Positions 1-10,319 are shown, counted from the stretch's first letter. The stretch: DNA of 64,000 nucleotides from Cognaticolwellia aestuarii (GCF_002000025.1 NZ_MUZV01000002.1:365837-429836), one strand, 5' to 3'. Numbers and translations are program-made. Notes: a model not told the origin generated them from the sequence alone.

Positions 1-1002
1 AAGTAATTGCTCTAGTACTATATCAACTAAACCAACTACCGGAATATGTGCGTTAATTGTTTTTGATATTGATGTTGGGTCAATATCAACATGGACAATG
101 TTGGCGTTTGGACAGAATTTTTTAACATTATTAGTCACTCGGTCATCAAACCTTGCACCTAAGGCAAGAATAACATCAGCATGAGCCATGGCTTTATTGG
201 CTTCTAAACTACCATGCATTCCTAACATACCAATAAAGTTATCATGCAGGCCAGATACACCGCCTAAGCCCATTAACGTATTGGTTACAGGAGCATTAAG
301 TTTTTCAACTAACTGTGTTAATAGTGCCGCGGCATTAGCGATAATGACGCCGCCACCTGAGTAAATTACTAGGCGTTTAGCTTGGGTGATGGCCTGTACG
401 GCTTTTTTGATTTGCCGATGATGGCCTTTAACTGTTGGGTTATATGAGCGGATATTGATTTCTGAATTTAGGGTAAACTCAGCAGTGAACTGTGGCATTA
501 GTATATCTTTCGGTAACTCTATTACTACCGGGCCAGGTCTACCTGTGCTAGCAATATAAAACGCTTTAGCGATGGTGTTAGGAATGTCAGCGACTTTACG
601 GCAGTTGAAACTGTGCTTAACTATTGGGCGAGAACAACCAACGATGTCAGTTTCTTGAAAGGCATCATCGCCAATTAGCCCCGTAGGCACTTGACCTGAA
701 AGTACCACCATAGGAATTGAATCCATATAGGCGGTCGCGATGCCCGTAATACAGTTTGTTGCACCTGGACCTGACGTTGCTAAGACAACGCCGACTTCAC
801 CAGTAGCGCGTGCAAAGCCATCTGCCATATGTGTAGCAGCTTGCTCATGGCGCACCAAGATATGCTCAACATCATTTTGACGAAAAATTGCGTCGTAAAT
901 ATCTAATACTGTGCCTCCTGGATAACCAAATAAATATTTAACTTTAAGTGCTGATAGGGTTTTTACTACCAGTTCAGCACCTGAAAATAGCTCTTTTGTC
1001 AT
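1..1002 (-). CDS. ilvI: Acetolactate synthase large subunit (partial, C-terminus beyond left edge)
   Basis: ThDP-dependent enzyme that condenses two pyruvates to acetolactate, or pyruvate with 2-oxobutyrate, at the first common step of isoleucine/valine/leucine synthesis. The frame is open from an ATG at 1002 to the window edge (334 codons seen, about 58% of the usual ~570). The N-terminal half shows the ThDP-activating glutamate in [13 protein letters not shown], the GYPGG start, TSGPGATN and the [12 protein letters not shown] loop. The central FAD-domain region follows, with GGGVIIANA and [10 protein letters not shown]. It is preceded by a leader peptide and attenuator hairpin, so translation-coupled attenuation is likely. 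The isozyme name (ilvI, ilvB or ilvG) is uncertain because the small-subunit gene lies outside the window. Confidence 0.93.
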   Translation of the reverse strand, partial: MTKELFSGAELVVKTLSALKVKYLFGYPGGTVLDIYDAIFRQNDVEHILVRHEQAATHMADGFARATGEVGVVLATSGPGATNCITGIATAYMDSIPMVVLSGQVPTGLIGDDAFQETDIVGCSRPIVKHSFNCRKVADIPNTIAKAFYIASTGRPGPVVIELPKDILMPQFTAEFTLNSEINIRSYNPTVKGHHRQIKKAVQAITQAKRLVIYSGGGVIIANAAALLTQLVEKLNAPVTNTLMGLGGVSGLHDNFIGMLGMHGSLEANKAMAHADVILALGARFDDRVTNNVKKFCPNANIVHVDIDPTSISKTINAHIPVVGLVDIVLEQLL

Positions 1003-1041
1003 ATGTAATCCCTTCAATTATTAAATTTTTATAGATAAAGT

Positions 1042-1078
1042 GTAAAAAAAACCCTCGGTCTTTGCAGAGCGAGGGTTT
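1042..1078 (-). terminator. Attenuator terminator of the ilv operon
   Basis: A 9-bp perfect inverted repeat (AAACCCTCG at 1070-1078 and CGAGGGTTT at 1049-1057, read on the minus strand) with a 12-nt loop runs directly into eight T residues. It lies between the leader peptide stop (1104) and the ilv start (1002), the position expected of a transcriptional attenuator. Confidence 0.88.
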
Positions 1079-1103
1079 GTTGTTTAAATTGGAATTTTAT
1101 TTT

Positions 1104-1184
1104 TTACACACAACATCGTCCACGCATTGGTTGAGAGACCAAGACGACAGAGAGGAGAGCAGTAAGTGTGTTAATTAAGTTCAT
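1104..1184 (-). CDS. ilvL: ilv leader peptide (26 aa, attenuation)
   Basis: Small ORF starting at ATG 1184 and ending with TAA at 1104. The N-terminal part reads MNLINTLTALLSVVLVSQP and the end is RGRCCV. Of the first 16 residues, nine are Leu, Val or Ile, the end products of the pathway. Ribosome stalling at the LL-S-VVLV run would be sensitive to charged leucyl- and valyl-tRNA. The stop codon is 26 nt before the attenuator hairpin. The layout matches the enterobacterial ilv leaders, though the peptide itself differs. I infer the function from composition and position. No strong Shine-Dalgarno sequence is visible. Confidence 0.82.
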   Translation of the reverse strand: MNLINTLTALLSVVLVSQPMRGRCCV

Positions 1185-1213
1185 GTCAGAAAATAAATAT
1201 AATAAAAAGTATG

Positions 1214-1248
1214 GCTATAGTTTTAAGGGGTTTGTTTACAAGTGTCAA
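1214..1248 (-). promoter_or_regulatory. Candidate sigma70 promoter for the ilv leader transcript
   Basis: On the minus strand a TTGACA box (1243-1248) and an overlapping TTGTAA (1236-1241) lie upstream of TATAGC (1214-1219). TTGTAA to TATAGC has a 16-nt spacer. This would start transcription roughly 20 nt before the leader peptide ATG. The choice between the two -35 boxes is uncertain. Confidence 0.4.
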
Positions 1249-1447
1249 TGAAAAATTGTGTATTATTTATAAGTTTTTATTTATAAGTTTTTATTTATTG
1301 TTATATCAAGGGGACAATTTTTAAGGTTAATTGTTAATATCTAAACCCTGTATTTAAGTCAGAGATAACATTTTTCAACAGCATATTGCAGTATTTATGT
1401 TAGTCTGGTTTTATAGTTTTATACATCAAAGTTATTTGGAAGGATTT

Positions 1448-2008
1448 ATGTTAAAAAATAAATTAATTGTATTGTTTGCACTTGTGGCTGTTATGGCGGG
1501 TTGCGTATCAACACAGCAGGCCAGAGTTGACTTTGACCGCAATAGTGAAATAAGCACATCGCATTATAAAACCTTTGCTTGGCTCAATGAAAATAAAGTG
1601 TTGGCAGAGCCTGTTGATGTTAATCCCGTGATGAAAGTGCGAATTGATAACGCTATAGAACAAGCTTTTATAGCGAAAGGCTATGAATTGGTGAGTGATG
1701 CCGAAAAAGCAGATTTCACTATTTCTTATACCATGGGGAGTCGTGATAAAGTTAAAGTTGATTCATTACCATCAAGCTACCGTCGAGGTTTTTATTGGGG
1801 GCACGGTTATTACGCAGGCATGGTTATAAATAATGATAATCATGTTAAAAACTATACCGAAGGAAAGCTAGCAATCGATGTTTACGATGTGAAAAGTCAT
1901 CAGCCAGTATGGCATGGTTGGGCAGTTAAACGCATTAAGTCGTCGGAACAAGATAACCCAAGCAAAGCTATTAAAATGGTGGTTGAACAAGTGGTAGCAC
2001 AATTTTAG
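1448..2008 (+). CDS. DUF4136-type outer-membrane lipoprotein
   Basis: 186-residue predicted lipoprotein of unknown function. The start chosen is ATG 1448, preceded by a GGAAGGA ribosome-binding site. An in-frame ATG at 1397 would add 17 residues ahead of the signal peptide and has no such site. Residues 1-18 form a lipoprotein signal ending in VMAGC, with Cys19 as the lipidation site. The mature part begins VSTQQARVDFDRNSE and has the 'F.W' and late 'W.G.A' features typical of DUF4136 lipoproteins. It stands alone between the ilv leader (divergent) and a rho-independent terminator. Its physiological role is not known. Confidence 0.75.
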   Translation: MLKNKLIVLFALVAVMAGCVSTQQARVDFDRNSEISTSHYKTFAWLNENKVLAEPVDVNPVMKVRIDNAIEQAFIAKGYELVSDAEKADFTISYTMGSRDKVKVDSLPSSYRRGFYWGHGYYAGMVINNDNHVKNYTEGKLAIDVYDVKSHQPVWHGWAVKRIKSSEQDNPSKAIKMVVEQVVAQF

Positions 2009-2048
2009 CAAGCGGATTATTTAGTAAGTAGCTTAGCTACACTGAAAG

Positions 2049-2079
2049 TAAAAAGCGCAGTTTAGCTGCGCTTTTTTTT
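2049..2079 (+). terminator. Rho-independent terminator after the DUF4136 gene
   Basis: AAAAGCGCAG (2051-2060) pairs with CTGCGCTTTT (2066-2075), followed by more T residues. With its A-rich left flank it may also work for the convergent VOC gene. Confidence 0.85.
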
Positions 2080-2116
2080 GCCTAAAGTGGCTAATAGTAC
2101 CGTCATATTGTGCTAT

Positions 2117-2611
2117 TTATTTTGGTGGCGTAAAGGCAAATTCAATACGGTTACCGCTGGGTTCACGAATAATCATATGAAGAGTTGGGCCTTTACCATT
2201 AGGCTCAGGGCCGAATTCAATTACAACATTAGGCATTGACTTGAATCGCTGATGTAATATCTCTAGCGTTTCTTCACTAGTAACTGTTAAAGCTAAGTGG
2301 TGTAACCCAACATTATTTTTTCTATCAAACTCAACAACTTTTTCCGGGTTTTTGCTCTGCCATAACGTTACGAAGATTTTACCATCCGTAACAAATACTG
2401 AAGGGTAGTCAGGGTAACCACCCGCTTGCTTCCAACCTAAAGTGTTGATAAAAAAGTCGCTTGAGGCTGAGAGGTTTTTAACTGTTAGGCCTAGATGATT
2501 TAGTCCTGACGTCATTACTTTTTTGGGCGCTTGAGAGTCAGCTGCTATTGCAAAAGGAATGGTTATACAGGGAAACAGTATTGCCGATATCAGCCATGAT
2601 TTAATATTCAT
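2117..2611 (-). CDS. VOC (glyoxalase/bleomycin-resistance fold) protein with signal peptide
   Basis: 164-residue single-domain vicinal-oxygen-chelate protein. Residues 1-24 form a cleavable signal peptide (hydrophobic core, AIA-A cleavage region), so it should act in the periplasm, which is uncommon for this fold. The two beta-alpha-beta-beta-beta modules follow (about 36-98 and 102-162). Likely metal ligands are His39 in LNHLGL, His104 in GLHHLAL and Glu157 in NRIEFAF, a glyoxalase-I-like set. The substrate cannot be told from the sequence. It is convergent with the DUF4136 gene and stands alone. Confidence 0.8.
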   Translation of the reverse strand: MNIKSWLISAILFPCITIPFAIAADSQAPKKVMTSGLNHLGLTVKNLSASSDFFINTLGWKQAGGYPDYPSVFVTDGKIFVTLWQSKNPEKVVEFDRKNNVGLHHLALTVTSEETLEILHQRFKSMPNVVIEFGPEPNGKGPTLHMIIREPSGNRIEFAFTPPK

Positions 2612-2717
2612 TTGAACCTCGTTAAGTTTAACTTTTATTATCTATTCAAGTTGACCTGCTACCGAGCCATAATCGTTCAATTTACGATAATGAAGCCTAA
2701 AAATAGAAAATTAAAGA

Positions 2718-3455
2718 TTATTGCTGAGCTAGCCAAGCCTTAAATGCTGCTTGTAGCGCCGAAACTAGCTCAGGTGATGAGTTTTTACTTAGCGCCATAC
2801 AATGCTCGGTGCTCATGTTCTGATGCAGCTGAAAGCCAACGTCTAGATCATCTATACTATATTCGGTATTTTTTAAACGATAAGCCAGTGCTTCCTTTGA
2901 TTGAATTACTGCATCTATTTTGCCGTTTAAAAGGTTTTTAATGTTGCTTTCTTCATTGGCAGAGATAGTTAAATTACGACCAACAGCAAAGCCATTATTG
3001 ACCATATAGTTATGGCTGTTATCGTTGCGTAATACCCCAATAATGGCTTTTTTTAGTGAGGTTAATGTTGTGATGTCAGTGGTATTGCTTTTTAGTTTAT
3101 AGAGGTTTACTGGCGTTTTTGGGTGGATAGGGCAAAACCATGTAAAGTGTGGAGCACGTTTTTTGGTTTTATAGATCGAGTAAATAAGCACATTAGGTTT
3201 AGTTGTTGCCAAGTGATAACTACGCGCCCAAGGATAAGTACTAATGGTATAATCGATCTCTGTCGGGGCTAAAATAGCATTGATTTTTTCCGTAACAATA
3301 CCTGAAACATCTTCGGCATTCTCAGGGTTTTGAATGATAAAAGGCGGCCAATGTTCACTGACTATTTCTAAATTTAAGTCTGTAGCTTTTACTTCAAATA
3401 TAAGACCAATAAAAACTAAGCTGAAAATATATTTAAACAAGAACTTCCTCACCAA
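2718..3455 (-). CDS. Periplasmic solute-binding protein, family 3 (amino-acid type)
   Basis: 245-residue protein with an N-terminal signal (hydrophobic stretch to about residue 24) and the bilobal SBP_bac_3 fold. Recognisable are the first-lobe start LEIVSEHWPPFI, the GIVTEKINAIL helix, the PWARSYHLA segment and the second-lobe LLNGKIDAVIQ. Stand-alone proteins of this type are common in Alteromonadales. They have no neighbouring permease or ATPase genes, as here, so it may be an orphan sensor or scavenging protein rather than part of a transporter. The ligand is unknown. Confidence 0.78.
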   Translation of the reverse strand: MVRKFLFKYIFSLVFIGLIFEVKATDLNLEIVSEHWPPFIIQNPENAEDVSGIVTEKINAILAPTEIDYTISTYPWARSYHLATTKPNVLIYSIYKTKKRAPHFTWFCPIHPKTPVNLYKLKSNTTDITTLTSLKKAIIGVLRNDNSHNYMVNNGFAVGRNLTISANEESNIKNLLNGKIDAVIQSKEALAYRLKNTEYSIDDLDVGFQLHQNMSTEHCMALSKNSSPELVSALQAAFKAWLAQQ

Positions 3456-3746
3456 GGCTTTTTAAATTAATTGTTAAGTAACGTTACTTGCCGCTGCTTA
3501 ATTTACTATTGTCGACCAAATTATAGATTAAATTCATCTGATAGTTGATATTAGGAGTAAAAACCCCCCATTTTTTTGCTATAACTTATGCATCAGTAAC
3601 CTGGGGTTTATGTATTATTTCAACAGACAGATTACCCCTTAATCTAAGCCTAAAGTTGACTTAAATTGACTTAAGTTGAATTCAAATAAAGTATAGTAAA
3701 AATTTTAGTACAGTGATTAAAAGTCGATATCAGTGATAGCTTGTTG

Positions 3747-4694
3747 TTAGCGCTTGGTGCTCAGCATATTCGTTATAACTTCAGCTGTTTCTGTTGGCTC
3801 TTCCATTGGAAAACAATGGTATTGACCAAAGGTTTGCCATTGAATGTGTTTATTAACTTTGGCGGCTCTTTTTACCGCTTTAGGAATAAAGAAATAGCTT
3901 TTATTCGCGACCAGTATTTGCACAGGAATAGCAATATTACGTACTGCTTGCCATAAACCTTTTGGATAAGAGCCAAAAATTGATGCCTCCCAACTAGGCG
4001 CGCAACTTAATGTTAGATCATCTGCTTGATTGTTAAGTTTAACGGTTGAGTAGCGACAGTAATCCTCAATAACTTGTGGGTGCCAAGTTTTATAAAAGGG
4101 TTTACTGGCAATGTTTAATTTCATTGCTTCAAAGTTAGGCCATACCGCAGTGCGATTGGCGACCGATTTTACCATAGCTCTTTGACGCCAAACTCCAGTT
4201 ACCCGCATTAGCTGCTGCGCTATGATCATCTCTGACTGAAATAAAACAGGGTCGAGTAAAATAATTTCACTGAATAAGTCTGGGTATTTATTTGCAGCAA
4301 GTAAAGTGAGTACACCGCCCATTGAATGACCAATACCAATAAGTGGACCATCCTCTTTTACATTAGCTTGTTGGTAAATAGCGTCGGCGACAGTATTTGC
4401 CATTTTCTGCCAATTTGGCATTTGTGTTGTCGGTTGGGTAGAGCCACCATGACCTGGTACGTCAGTTAACCAAATAGACCAGTCGCTAGGGAATTGTGAA
4501 GCCATCGCTGCTAAAGTCATGGCAGAAAACCCCGTGCCATGTAATAAATGAATGCGTTTGGCATTTTTAGCACCTGCGCGATAATAGCCATTCACCAACA
4601 TTTGACTGTTAGATTTTTGCTGCCATTGTTGTGCGCCTTCTAAGGTAAAAGCACGAGCAGAGTCGTTATTTAATGGGGTTGAGCATTCAGACAT
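3747..4694 (-). CDS. Alpha/beta-hydrolase
   Basis: 315-residue cytoplasmic hydrolase with no signal peptide. The oxyanion-hole region HLLHGTGFS (about 49-57), the GHGGST turn, the nucleophile elbow GHSMG (Ser124) and the C-terminal histidine region FGQYHCFPMEEP match the esterase/lipase branch of the fold. Substrate unknown. It stands alone, divergent from glnS across about 350 bp. Confidence 0.85.
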   Translation of the reverse strand: MSECSTPLNNDSARAFTLEGAQQWQQKSNSQMLVNGYYRAGAKNAKRIHLLHGTGFSAMTLAAMASQFPSDWSIWLTDVPGHGGSTQPTTQMPNWQKMANTVADAIYQQANVKEDGPLIGIGHSMGGVLTLLAANKYPDLFSEIILLDPVLFQSEMIIAQQLMRVTGVWRQRAMVKSVANRTAVWPNFEAMKLNIASKPFYKTWHPQVIEDYCRYSTVKLNNQADDLTLSCAPSWEASIFGSYPKGLWQAVRNIAIPVQILVANKSYFFIPKAVKRAAKVNKHIQWQTFGQYHCFPMEEPTETAEVITNMLSTKR

Positions 4695-5046
4695 GAAAGG
4701 ATATTTAAACCGACAAAAGATATTTTATAGTGGATAAGATAACAACATAATTATCTGATGTGAATGTGTTTATTGAGTTTTATAGTTGGTGTAGGGAGGT
4801 CAACCAGCACAAAGTAGTTCTTAAATCATCAAGAAGCGTTATGTTTTACTGATAGTGCTTATTAACTATTATTCGCTTGTTTGTGGTGATTTTACTCAAT
4901 CTAGTATCAGGCTGGGTAAGCTTATTCTGGTATATATGTTATTTTCAAGACAGAATTACTATTCTTTAGGTGCGTTGATGTTAATTCTATTGATATAATA
5001 TGGTTAATTTCATTATTTACATTTTAATATTTTAGGGGTTCTGTGG
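4695..5046. other. Intergenic region between the hydrolase and glnS
   Basis: 352 bases with no credible coding sequence on either strand. They must hold the divergent promoters of the two flanking genes. The only element I can single out is the extended -10 box at 4991-4999. Confidence 0.6.
4991..4999 (+). promoter_or_regulatory. Extended -10 promoter element of glnS
   Basis: TGATATAAT matches the extended -10 consensus TGnTATAAT exactly. No -35 box at normal spacing is obvious, which fits an extended -10 promoter. The predicted 5' leader would be about 40 nt. Confidence 0.45.
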
Positions 5047-6729
5047 ATGTCGGAAGTAGAAAACCGTCCAACCAATTTTATTCGCCAAATTATCGATGCG
5101 GATCTTGCCAGTGGCAAACATAATAAAGTACAAACACGCTTTCCACCTGAGCCAAATGGTTATTTGCATATTGGCCATGCGAAATCTATCTGTTTAAACT
5201 TTGGTATTGCGCAAGATTACAATGGTTTATGTAATTTGCGCTTTGATGATACTAACCCTGAAAAAGAAGATATTGATTACGTAAACTCGATCCAAGCTGA
5301 TGTTAAGTGGTTAGGCTTTCAGTGGGCCGGTGATATTCATTATTCGTCTGATTATTTTGACCGTTTATACGGTTATGCAGTTGAATTGATTGAAAAAGGC
5401 TTAGCTTATGTTTGCTTTTTAAATGCTGAAGAAACACGTGAATATCGTGGTACGTTAAAGCAACCAGGTAAAAATAGCCCTTATCGTGATACCTCGATTG
5501 AAGAAAACTTGGCGCTATTTGAAAAAATGAAAGCCGGTGACTTTAAAGAAGGTGAGTGTGCGTTACGCGCTAAAATTGATATGGCATCAAGTTTTATGTG
5601 TATGCGTGATCCGGTAATCTATCGGGTTAAATTTGCCCATCATCACCAAACCGGTGATAAATGGTGCATTTATCCAATGTATGATTTTACTCACTGTATT
5701 TCTGATGCTATTGAAGGTATTACGCACTCAATTTGTACCTTAGAGTTCCAAGATAATCGTCGCTTATATGACTGGGTTATCGAGAATATCTCTATTGAAA
5801 CAACGCCACGTCAATACGAGTTCTCACGTTTAAACCTTGAATATACTGTGATGAGTAAACGTAAGCTCAATAGCCTTGTTGAAGAGAAGTTGGTGCATGG
5901 TTGGGATGACCCACGTATGCCAACGATTGCTGGCTTTCGTCGCCGAGGCTTTACCCCAAGTTCATTACGTGAATTTGCTAAGCGTATTGGGGTAACAAAA
6001 ATGGATAATACCGTGGAAATGAGCGTATTAGATGCTTGTATTCGCGAAGATTTAAATGACAATGCACCACGCGCAATGGCAGTACTTGATCCTATTAAGT
6101 TGGTGATTGAGAATTACCCTGAAGAGCAAGTAGAAAACCTAACCGTGAAAAATCATCCAAGCGATGAAAGTCAAGGAGCGCGCAGTGTTCCGTTCGCTAA
6201 AGAACTTTATATCGAAGCAGAAGATTTTCGTGAAGAAGCGAACAAGAAATATAAACGCTTAGTGTTAGACAAAGCCGTTCGTTTACGTGGGGCTTATGTT
6301 GTTACAGCAACTCGTTGTGATAAAGATGAAGATGGCAAGGTAATAACAGTTTACTGCCAATATGATCCTGAAACTTTAGGCAAAAACCCAACCGACGGGA
6401 CTAAACCTAAAGGTGTTATTCATTGGGTTGCCGCTGAACAAAGTCTTGATGCAGAAATACACTTATACGAACGTCTTTTTACTGTGCCAAACCCTGGTGC
6501 AGCAGAAGACTTCCATAGTGTGATTAACCCGGACTCTTTGGTTATTATTAATAAAGCTAAAGTAGAGCCTTATTTAGCAACAGCAAAACCTGAGCAAGCC
6601 TTTCAGTTTGAGCGTCAAGGTTATTTCTGTTTAGATAATAAAATATCAGCACAAGATAGCGCTGCCGGTAAGTTAGTCTTTAATCGTACCGTTGGTTTAC
6701 GTGATACTTGGGCTAAAATCGGCAACTAA
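5047..6729 (+). CDS. glnS: Glutaminyl-tRNA synthetase
   Basis: 560-residue class Ib aminoacyl-tRNA synthetase that charges tRNA-Gln with glutamine (the E. coli enzyme is 554 residues). The Rossmann fold carries the HIGH signature at 41-44 after [10 protein letters not shown], and the KMSKS-equivalent is VMSKRKL (MSK at 269-271). The C-terminal third contains the two anticodon-binding beta barrels (for example [17 protein letters not shown] and [12 protein letters not shown]). ATG 5047 follows AGGGGTTCTGTGG, a usable ribosome-binding site. It is monocistronic and ends in a hairpin terminator. Confidence 0.98.
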   Translation: MSEVENRPTNFIRQIIDADLASGKHNKVQTRFPPEPNGYLHIGHAKSICLNFGIAQDYNGLCNLRFDDTNPEKEDIDYVNSIQADVKWLGFQWAGDIHYSSDYFDRLYGYAVELIEKGLAYVCFLNAEETREYRGTLKQPGKNSPYRDTSIEENLALFEKMKAGDFKEGECALRAKIDMASSFMCMRDPVIYRVKFAHHHQTGDKWCIYPMYDFTHCISDAIEGITHSICTLEFQDNRRLYDWVIENISIETTPRQYEFSRLNLEYTVMSKRKLNSLVEEKLVHGWDDPRMPTIAGFRRRGFTPSSLREFAKRIGVTKMDNTVEMSVLDACIREDLNDNAPRAMAVLDPIKLVIENYPEEQVENLTVKNHPSDESQGARSVPFAKELYIEAEDFREEANKKYKRLVLDKAVRLRGAYVVTATRCDKDEDGKVITVYCQYDPETLGKNPTDGTKPKGVIHWVAAEQSLDAEIHLYERLFTVPNPGAAEDFHSVINPDSLVIINKAKVEPYLATAKPEQAFQFERQGYFCLDNKISAQDSAAGKLVFNRTVGLRDTWAKIGN

Positions 6730-6765
6730 TGTTATTTAATTAGCCGGTCTGAGTAAATGTCCATA

Positions 6766-6795
6766 AAAGCCCATAAGTGCAAACTTATGGGCTTT
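6766..6795 (+). terminator. glnS terminator
   Basis: A 12-bp perfect stem (AAAGCCCATAAG / CTTATGGGCTTT) with a 6-nt loop is followed by a TTATTATTTCT tract. Confidence 0.85.
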
Positions 6796-6812
6796 ATTAT
6801 TTCTGTTTGTTT

Positions 6813-6845
6813 AAAAAGGCTTTATGCTTCTGACAGCTTAAAGCC
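6813..6845 (-). terminator. Probable terminator of the trp operon
   Basis: Read on the minus strand just after trpA, GGCTTTA (6839-6845) and TAAAGCC (6818-6824) form a 7-bp stem with a 14-nt loop and end in TTTTT. It is weaker than the neighbouring glnS terminator. Confidence 0.6.
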
Positions 6846-6854
6846 ATAACTTAC

Positions 6855-7682
6855 CTACAATTTAGTCGCCAACTTCATTGCCTGCACGAACTCAGCTAAT
6901 GCATTTAACATCGCATGATGATCATTGAGATTATTTTCAATGATTTTTACCACCGCTGAGCCGCTAATTGCACCTTTGGCGCCAGTTGCTAATGCTGCTT
7001 TAACTTGCTCTGGTTTTGAAATACCAAAGCCAATGACTGACGGAGCTGCTTGATGTTTATTTAAGATATCAATCAGTTTATGTCCAGTCATTTCCGCTTC
7101 TGTTTCGGTCCCTGTTACGCCTACACGACTAAGTACATAAGTATAACCTGCGCCATACTCGGCTACTTTTGCTAAGGTATCGTCACAGGCATTAGGTGGG
7201 GCAATAAAAATTGGCGCAACACCATGTGCAGCAGCGGCTTGTCTAAATGGGCCACTTTCCCGTATTGGTAGGTCGGCGATAAGCACCGAATCAACACCTG
7301 CAGCGGCAACATCGCGATAAAAATTATCGATGCCACGAGCAAAAACTAAGTTTCCATATAATAGTAAACCAATCGGTATTTCAGGTGCGTAGGCACGTAT
7401 TCGCGCTAGAATTTCTAAACAAGTATCGGTATTGATATTGGCTTTTAAAGCCCGTAACGCTGCCATTTGTATTGTTAAGCCATCTGCACTGGGATCAGAA
7501 AACGGTATACCAAGCTCTAACGCGTCAGCGCCGGCATCAATTAAGGTTTTAATGATAGCAAATGATTGCTCCGCATCAGGATCTCCAATAGTAACAAATG
7601 GAATAAAAGCGCCTTCATTTTTTTCTGCTAATGCTGCGAAAGCTTGGTTATAACGCTGACCGAGGGTCGATACTGAACTCAT
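6855..7682 (-). CDS. trpA: Tryptophan synthase alpha subunit
   Basis: 275-residue TIM barrel that cleaves indole-3-glycerol phosphate to indole and glyceraldehyde 3-phosphate. It passes the indole to TrpB through the complex tunnel. The catalytic pair is Glu56 ([11 protein letters not shown]) and Asp67 (PSADG), with the same spacing as Glu49/Asp60 of E. coli. The phosphate-binding segments [10 protein letters not shown] and [10 protein letters not shown] are present. The ATG overlaps the trpB stop in a TAATG junction, indicating translational coupling. Last gene of the operon. Confidence 0.98.
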   Translation of the reverse strand: MSSVSTLGQRYNQAFAALAEKNEGAFIPFVTIGDPDAEQSFAIIKTLIDAGADALELGIPFSDPSADGLTIQMAALRALKANINTDTCLEILARIRAYAPEIPIGLLLYGNLVFARGIDNFYRDVAAAGVDSVLIADLPIRESGPFRQAAAAHGVAPIFIAPPNACDDTLAKVAEYGAGYTYVLSRVGVTGTETEAEMTGHKLIDILNKHQAAPSVIGFGISKPEQVKAALATGAKGAISGSAVVKIIENNLNDHHAMLNALAEFVQAMKLATKL

Positions 7683-8929
7683 TATGCTTCTCCTCTATGT
7701 TTTACATCACTTTTTTCAGCAGTCTCTGGCGATATAATAGCATTGACATGGGCTAAATCTTTATCGCCTCGCCCCGATAAATTCACTAAAAAGATAGTTT
7801 CTTCGGTAACCTTATCGGCCATTTTTAACGCATGTGCTAAGGCATGAGAAGATTCTAATGCCGGAATTATGCCTTCGTTGCGAGCTAATAATTGAAAGGC
7901 AGCTAAAGCTTCATCGTCATTGATTGGCACATATTGTGCCCGACCAGAATCTTTTAATTGTGCGTGTTGCGGGCCAACAGCAGGGTAGTCAAGCCCAGCT
8001 GATACCGAATAAGACTCTTCAATTTGCCCAGCTTTATCTTGCATAATATAAGTATAATTACCATGCAACATACCTTTTGTGCCGGCGACTAAGGTCGCAC
8101 CGTGGTGATCAGTATTAATGCCTTTACCACCAGCTTCAACGCCAATAAGTTTGACACCTTCATCACCAATAAAATCATTAAACATCCCAATAGCATTGGA
8201 GCCGCCGCCAACACACGCAATGACGTAATCAGGTAAGCTACCCTCTTCTGCTAATAATTGTTGCTTAGCTTCTTCACCGATCATTTTTTGAAATTCACGA
8301 ACTATGGTAGGGAAAGGGTGCGGGCCCGCCGCAGTACCTAATAGGTAATGTGCATTTTCATAGTTAGCTGACCAATCACGTAATGCTTCATTGACCGCAT
8401 CTTTTAAAGTGCCACTGCCTGCGGTGACAGGGATAACTTCGGCGCCCATCAATTGCATGCGAAAAACATTCGGTTGTTGACGCTGACAATCTACAGCGCC
8501 CATATAAACTTTACATTTTAGCCCCAGTAATGAACAAGCAATTGCCGTGGCAACACCATGTTGGCCAGCCCCAGTTTCAGCAATAACTTCAGTTTTACCC
8601 ATGCGTTTTGCTAATAATGCTTGGCCTAATACTTGGTTGGTTTTGTGTGCGCCGCCATGAAGTAGGTCTTCACGTTTTAAGTAAATTTTCGCTAAAGGAT
8701 TTTTTACAATATTACGACATAAGGTTAGTGGCGTTGGTCGACCAGCATAACTGGTAAGTAACTTATTGAACTCTTGTAAAAACGCTTCGTCACTTTGTGA
8801 TTCGATAAATGCTTGTTCAAGTTGCTCTAAAGCCGGTACTAATAATTCACCGACAAACATGCCACCAAACTCACCAAAGTAGGCGGGTAGTGTTTTCTTA
8901 TTTTGATTTTCAGTTGTTGAGTCTAACAT
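7682..8929 (-). CDS. trpB: Tryptophan synthase beta subunit
   Basis: 415-residue PLP enzyme that joins indole and serine to make tryptophan. The PLP lysine is Lys96 in GGAHKTN, the phosphate loop is GGGSNAIG, and the N-terminal [16 protein letters not shown] is family-typical. I chose ATG 8929, which lies just after the trpCF stop. A longer reading to 9004 would overlap trpCF by about 70 nt and add residues absent from the family. Coupled to trpA downstream. Confidence 0.98.
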   Translation of the reverse strand: MLDSTTENQNKKTLPAYFGEFGGMFVGELLVPALEQLEQAFIESQSDEAFLQEFNKLLTSYAGRPTPLTLCRNIVKNPLAKIYLKREDLLHGGAHKTNQVLGQALLAKRMGKTEVIAETGAGQHGVATAIACSLLGLKCKVYMGAVDCQRQQPNVFRMQLMGAEVIPVTAGSGTLKDAVNEALRDWSANYENAHYLLGTAAGPHPFPTIVREFQKMIGEEAKQQLLAEEGSLPDYVIACVGGGSNAIGMFNDFIGDEGVKLIGVEAGGKGINTDHHGATLVAGTKGMLHGNYTYIMQDKAGQIEESYSVSAGLDYPAVGPQHAQLKDSGRAQYVPINDDEALAAFQLLARNEGIIPALESSHALAHALKMADKVTEETIFLVNLSGRGDKDLAHVNAIISPETAEKSDVKHRGEA

Positions 8930-8930
8930 A

Positions 8931-10319
8931 TTAATAATTCCGTATTTTGGCGAAAACTTGTTGTAGTTTATCGCGACATTTAATACCTGGGCTTGATTCA
9001 ACACCTGAGTTGATATCTAAGCCGAATAATTCTTGATTGCACAGTTGTTGACAAGCTTGGCTGATATTTTCTACATCTAAACCACCAGCTAAGAAGCAAC
9101 GGGATAAGTCTTGCTCAGTTTCAGCTAACGCTTGCCAGTTAAAACTTTCGCCACTACCTGCGCGTTTACCGTCAAGTACGATGTGCTCAACATTATTAGT
9201 GAGTGTTGGTAGCGTTTGCTCAACAGCGTGGGCTTTAAATATTTGGCAGTTTGGCGCAAGTTGCTCACGTAAACCGTCAATGTATTCAGCGCTTTCCTGA
9301 CCATGCAACTGCACGGCTGACAATTGAAGTGCTTTAGCTAAAGCAATAACTTCCTGTTGAGGGTGATCAACAAACACACCAACATACTTCAAACTTGGAT
9401 TTTGCTTAACTATTTCAGCGGCTTGTGCTTGACTGATATATCTTGGCGATTTTTTGGCAAAAATAAGTCCACCAAACTCAGCACCTGCTTTTATAGCAAA
9501 CCCTGCTTGTTCTGGGCGAGTTAAGCCACAAACTTTGTGATGACCAAAGATAAGTTGTCGACAAGCTAAGTCAATATCGGCTTCGGCCATTACTGAACTA
9601 CCGACCAAGAAACCATCAACTGCTGGGGCGAGTTCTCTAACTTGTGCGTTGTTATAAATACCTGATTCAGAAAGTACGATGCGATCATCAGGAATGGTCG
9701 GTGCTAGGTCAAAAGTACGTGATATATCAGTAGAAAGATCACGTAAATTACGATTATTAATACCGATGAGCTTGGCGTTTAAGGCGATAGCTCGGTCACG
9801 CTCTTCTTCGTTAGAGACTTCGGTTAGAATAGCTAGGTTAAGCGACTCGGCAACAGCGGCAAGTTCATTATACTCGTCGTCAGTTAGTACACTTAACATC
9901 AGTAATATTGCATCAGCACCATAGTATCTTGCTAGATATACTTGATAGGTGTCAAAAAAGAAATCTTTATTTAGCACGGGGCAACTCACGATGTCACTAA
10001 CCGTTCTGAGATAATTAAAGTCACCTTGAAAATACTTGTGCTCAGTCAGTACCGAAATAGCCGCGGCATAGTTATCATAAATGTTAGCAATGTCAGCAAC
10101 GTTAAAGTCAGCTCTGATTAAGCCTTTAGATGGTGATGCTTTTTTACATTCTAAAATAAAACCGGCATAAGGCTTCTCTGTAGTACGCGTTAATGCTTGG
10201 TACATATCTTTTGTTGACGGTGTTAGGTCATCAATAAAGCTAGCTAATGGTAGTGATGTTTTAAGTGCTGCTATTTCAATACGACGATTATCGACGATTT
10301 GCTCAAGAATATTGCTCAC
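8931..10319 (-). CDS. trpCF: Bifunctional indole-3-glycerol-phosphate synthase / phosphoribosylanthranilate isomerase
   Basis: 462-residue fusion of two TIM barrels. Residues 1 to about 255 are indole-3-glycerol-phosphate synthase ([39 protein letters not shown]). The rest is PRA isomerase, beginning [11 protein letters not shown] with catalytic Cys and ending with [10 protein letters not shown] and [15 protein letters not shown]. The fusion is the usual gammaproteobacterial form. The start is GTG at 10319, which overlaps the trpD TAG stop (TAGTG); no ATG lies nearby. Confidence 0.97.
   Translation of the reverse strand: MSNILEQIVDNRRIEIAALKTSLPLASFIDDLTPSTKDMYQALTRTTEKPYAGFILECKKASPSKGLIRADFNVADIANIYDNYAAAISVLTEHKYFQGDFNYLRTVSDIVSCPVLNKDFFFDTYQVYLARYYGADAILLMLSVLTDDEYNELAAVAESLNLAILTEVSNEEERDRAIALNAKLIGINNRNLRDLSTDISRTFDLAPTIPDDRIVLSESGIYNNAQVRELAPAVDGFLVGSSVMAEADIDLACRQLIFGHHKVCGLTRPEQAGFAIKAGAEFGGLIFAKKSPRYISQAQAAEIVKQNPSLKYVGVFVDHPQQEVIALAKALQLSAVQLHGQESAEYIDGLREQLAPNCQIFKAHAVEQTLPTLTNNVEHIVLDGKRAGSGESFNWQALAETEQDLSRCFLAGGLDVENISQACQQLCNQELFGLDINSGVESSPGIKCRDKLQQVFAKIRNY

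Noticed and set aside
1261..1300. Repeated ATAAGTTTTTATTT tract
   Set aside because: Low-complexity AT sequence; too simple to treat as a functional repeat.
2744..2941. Plus-strand ORF of 65 codons inside the solute-binding protein gene
   Set aside because: It is antisense to a well supported gene, lacks a ribosome-binding site and encodes no recognisable protein.
7682..9004. Longer trpB reading with an N-terminal extension
   Set aside because: The extra 25 residues are encoded inside trpCF; the family start at 8929 is better.
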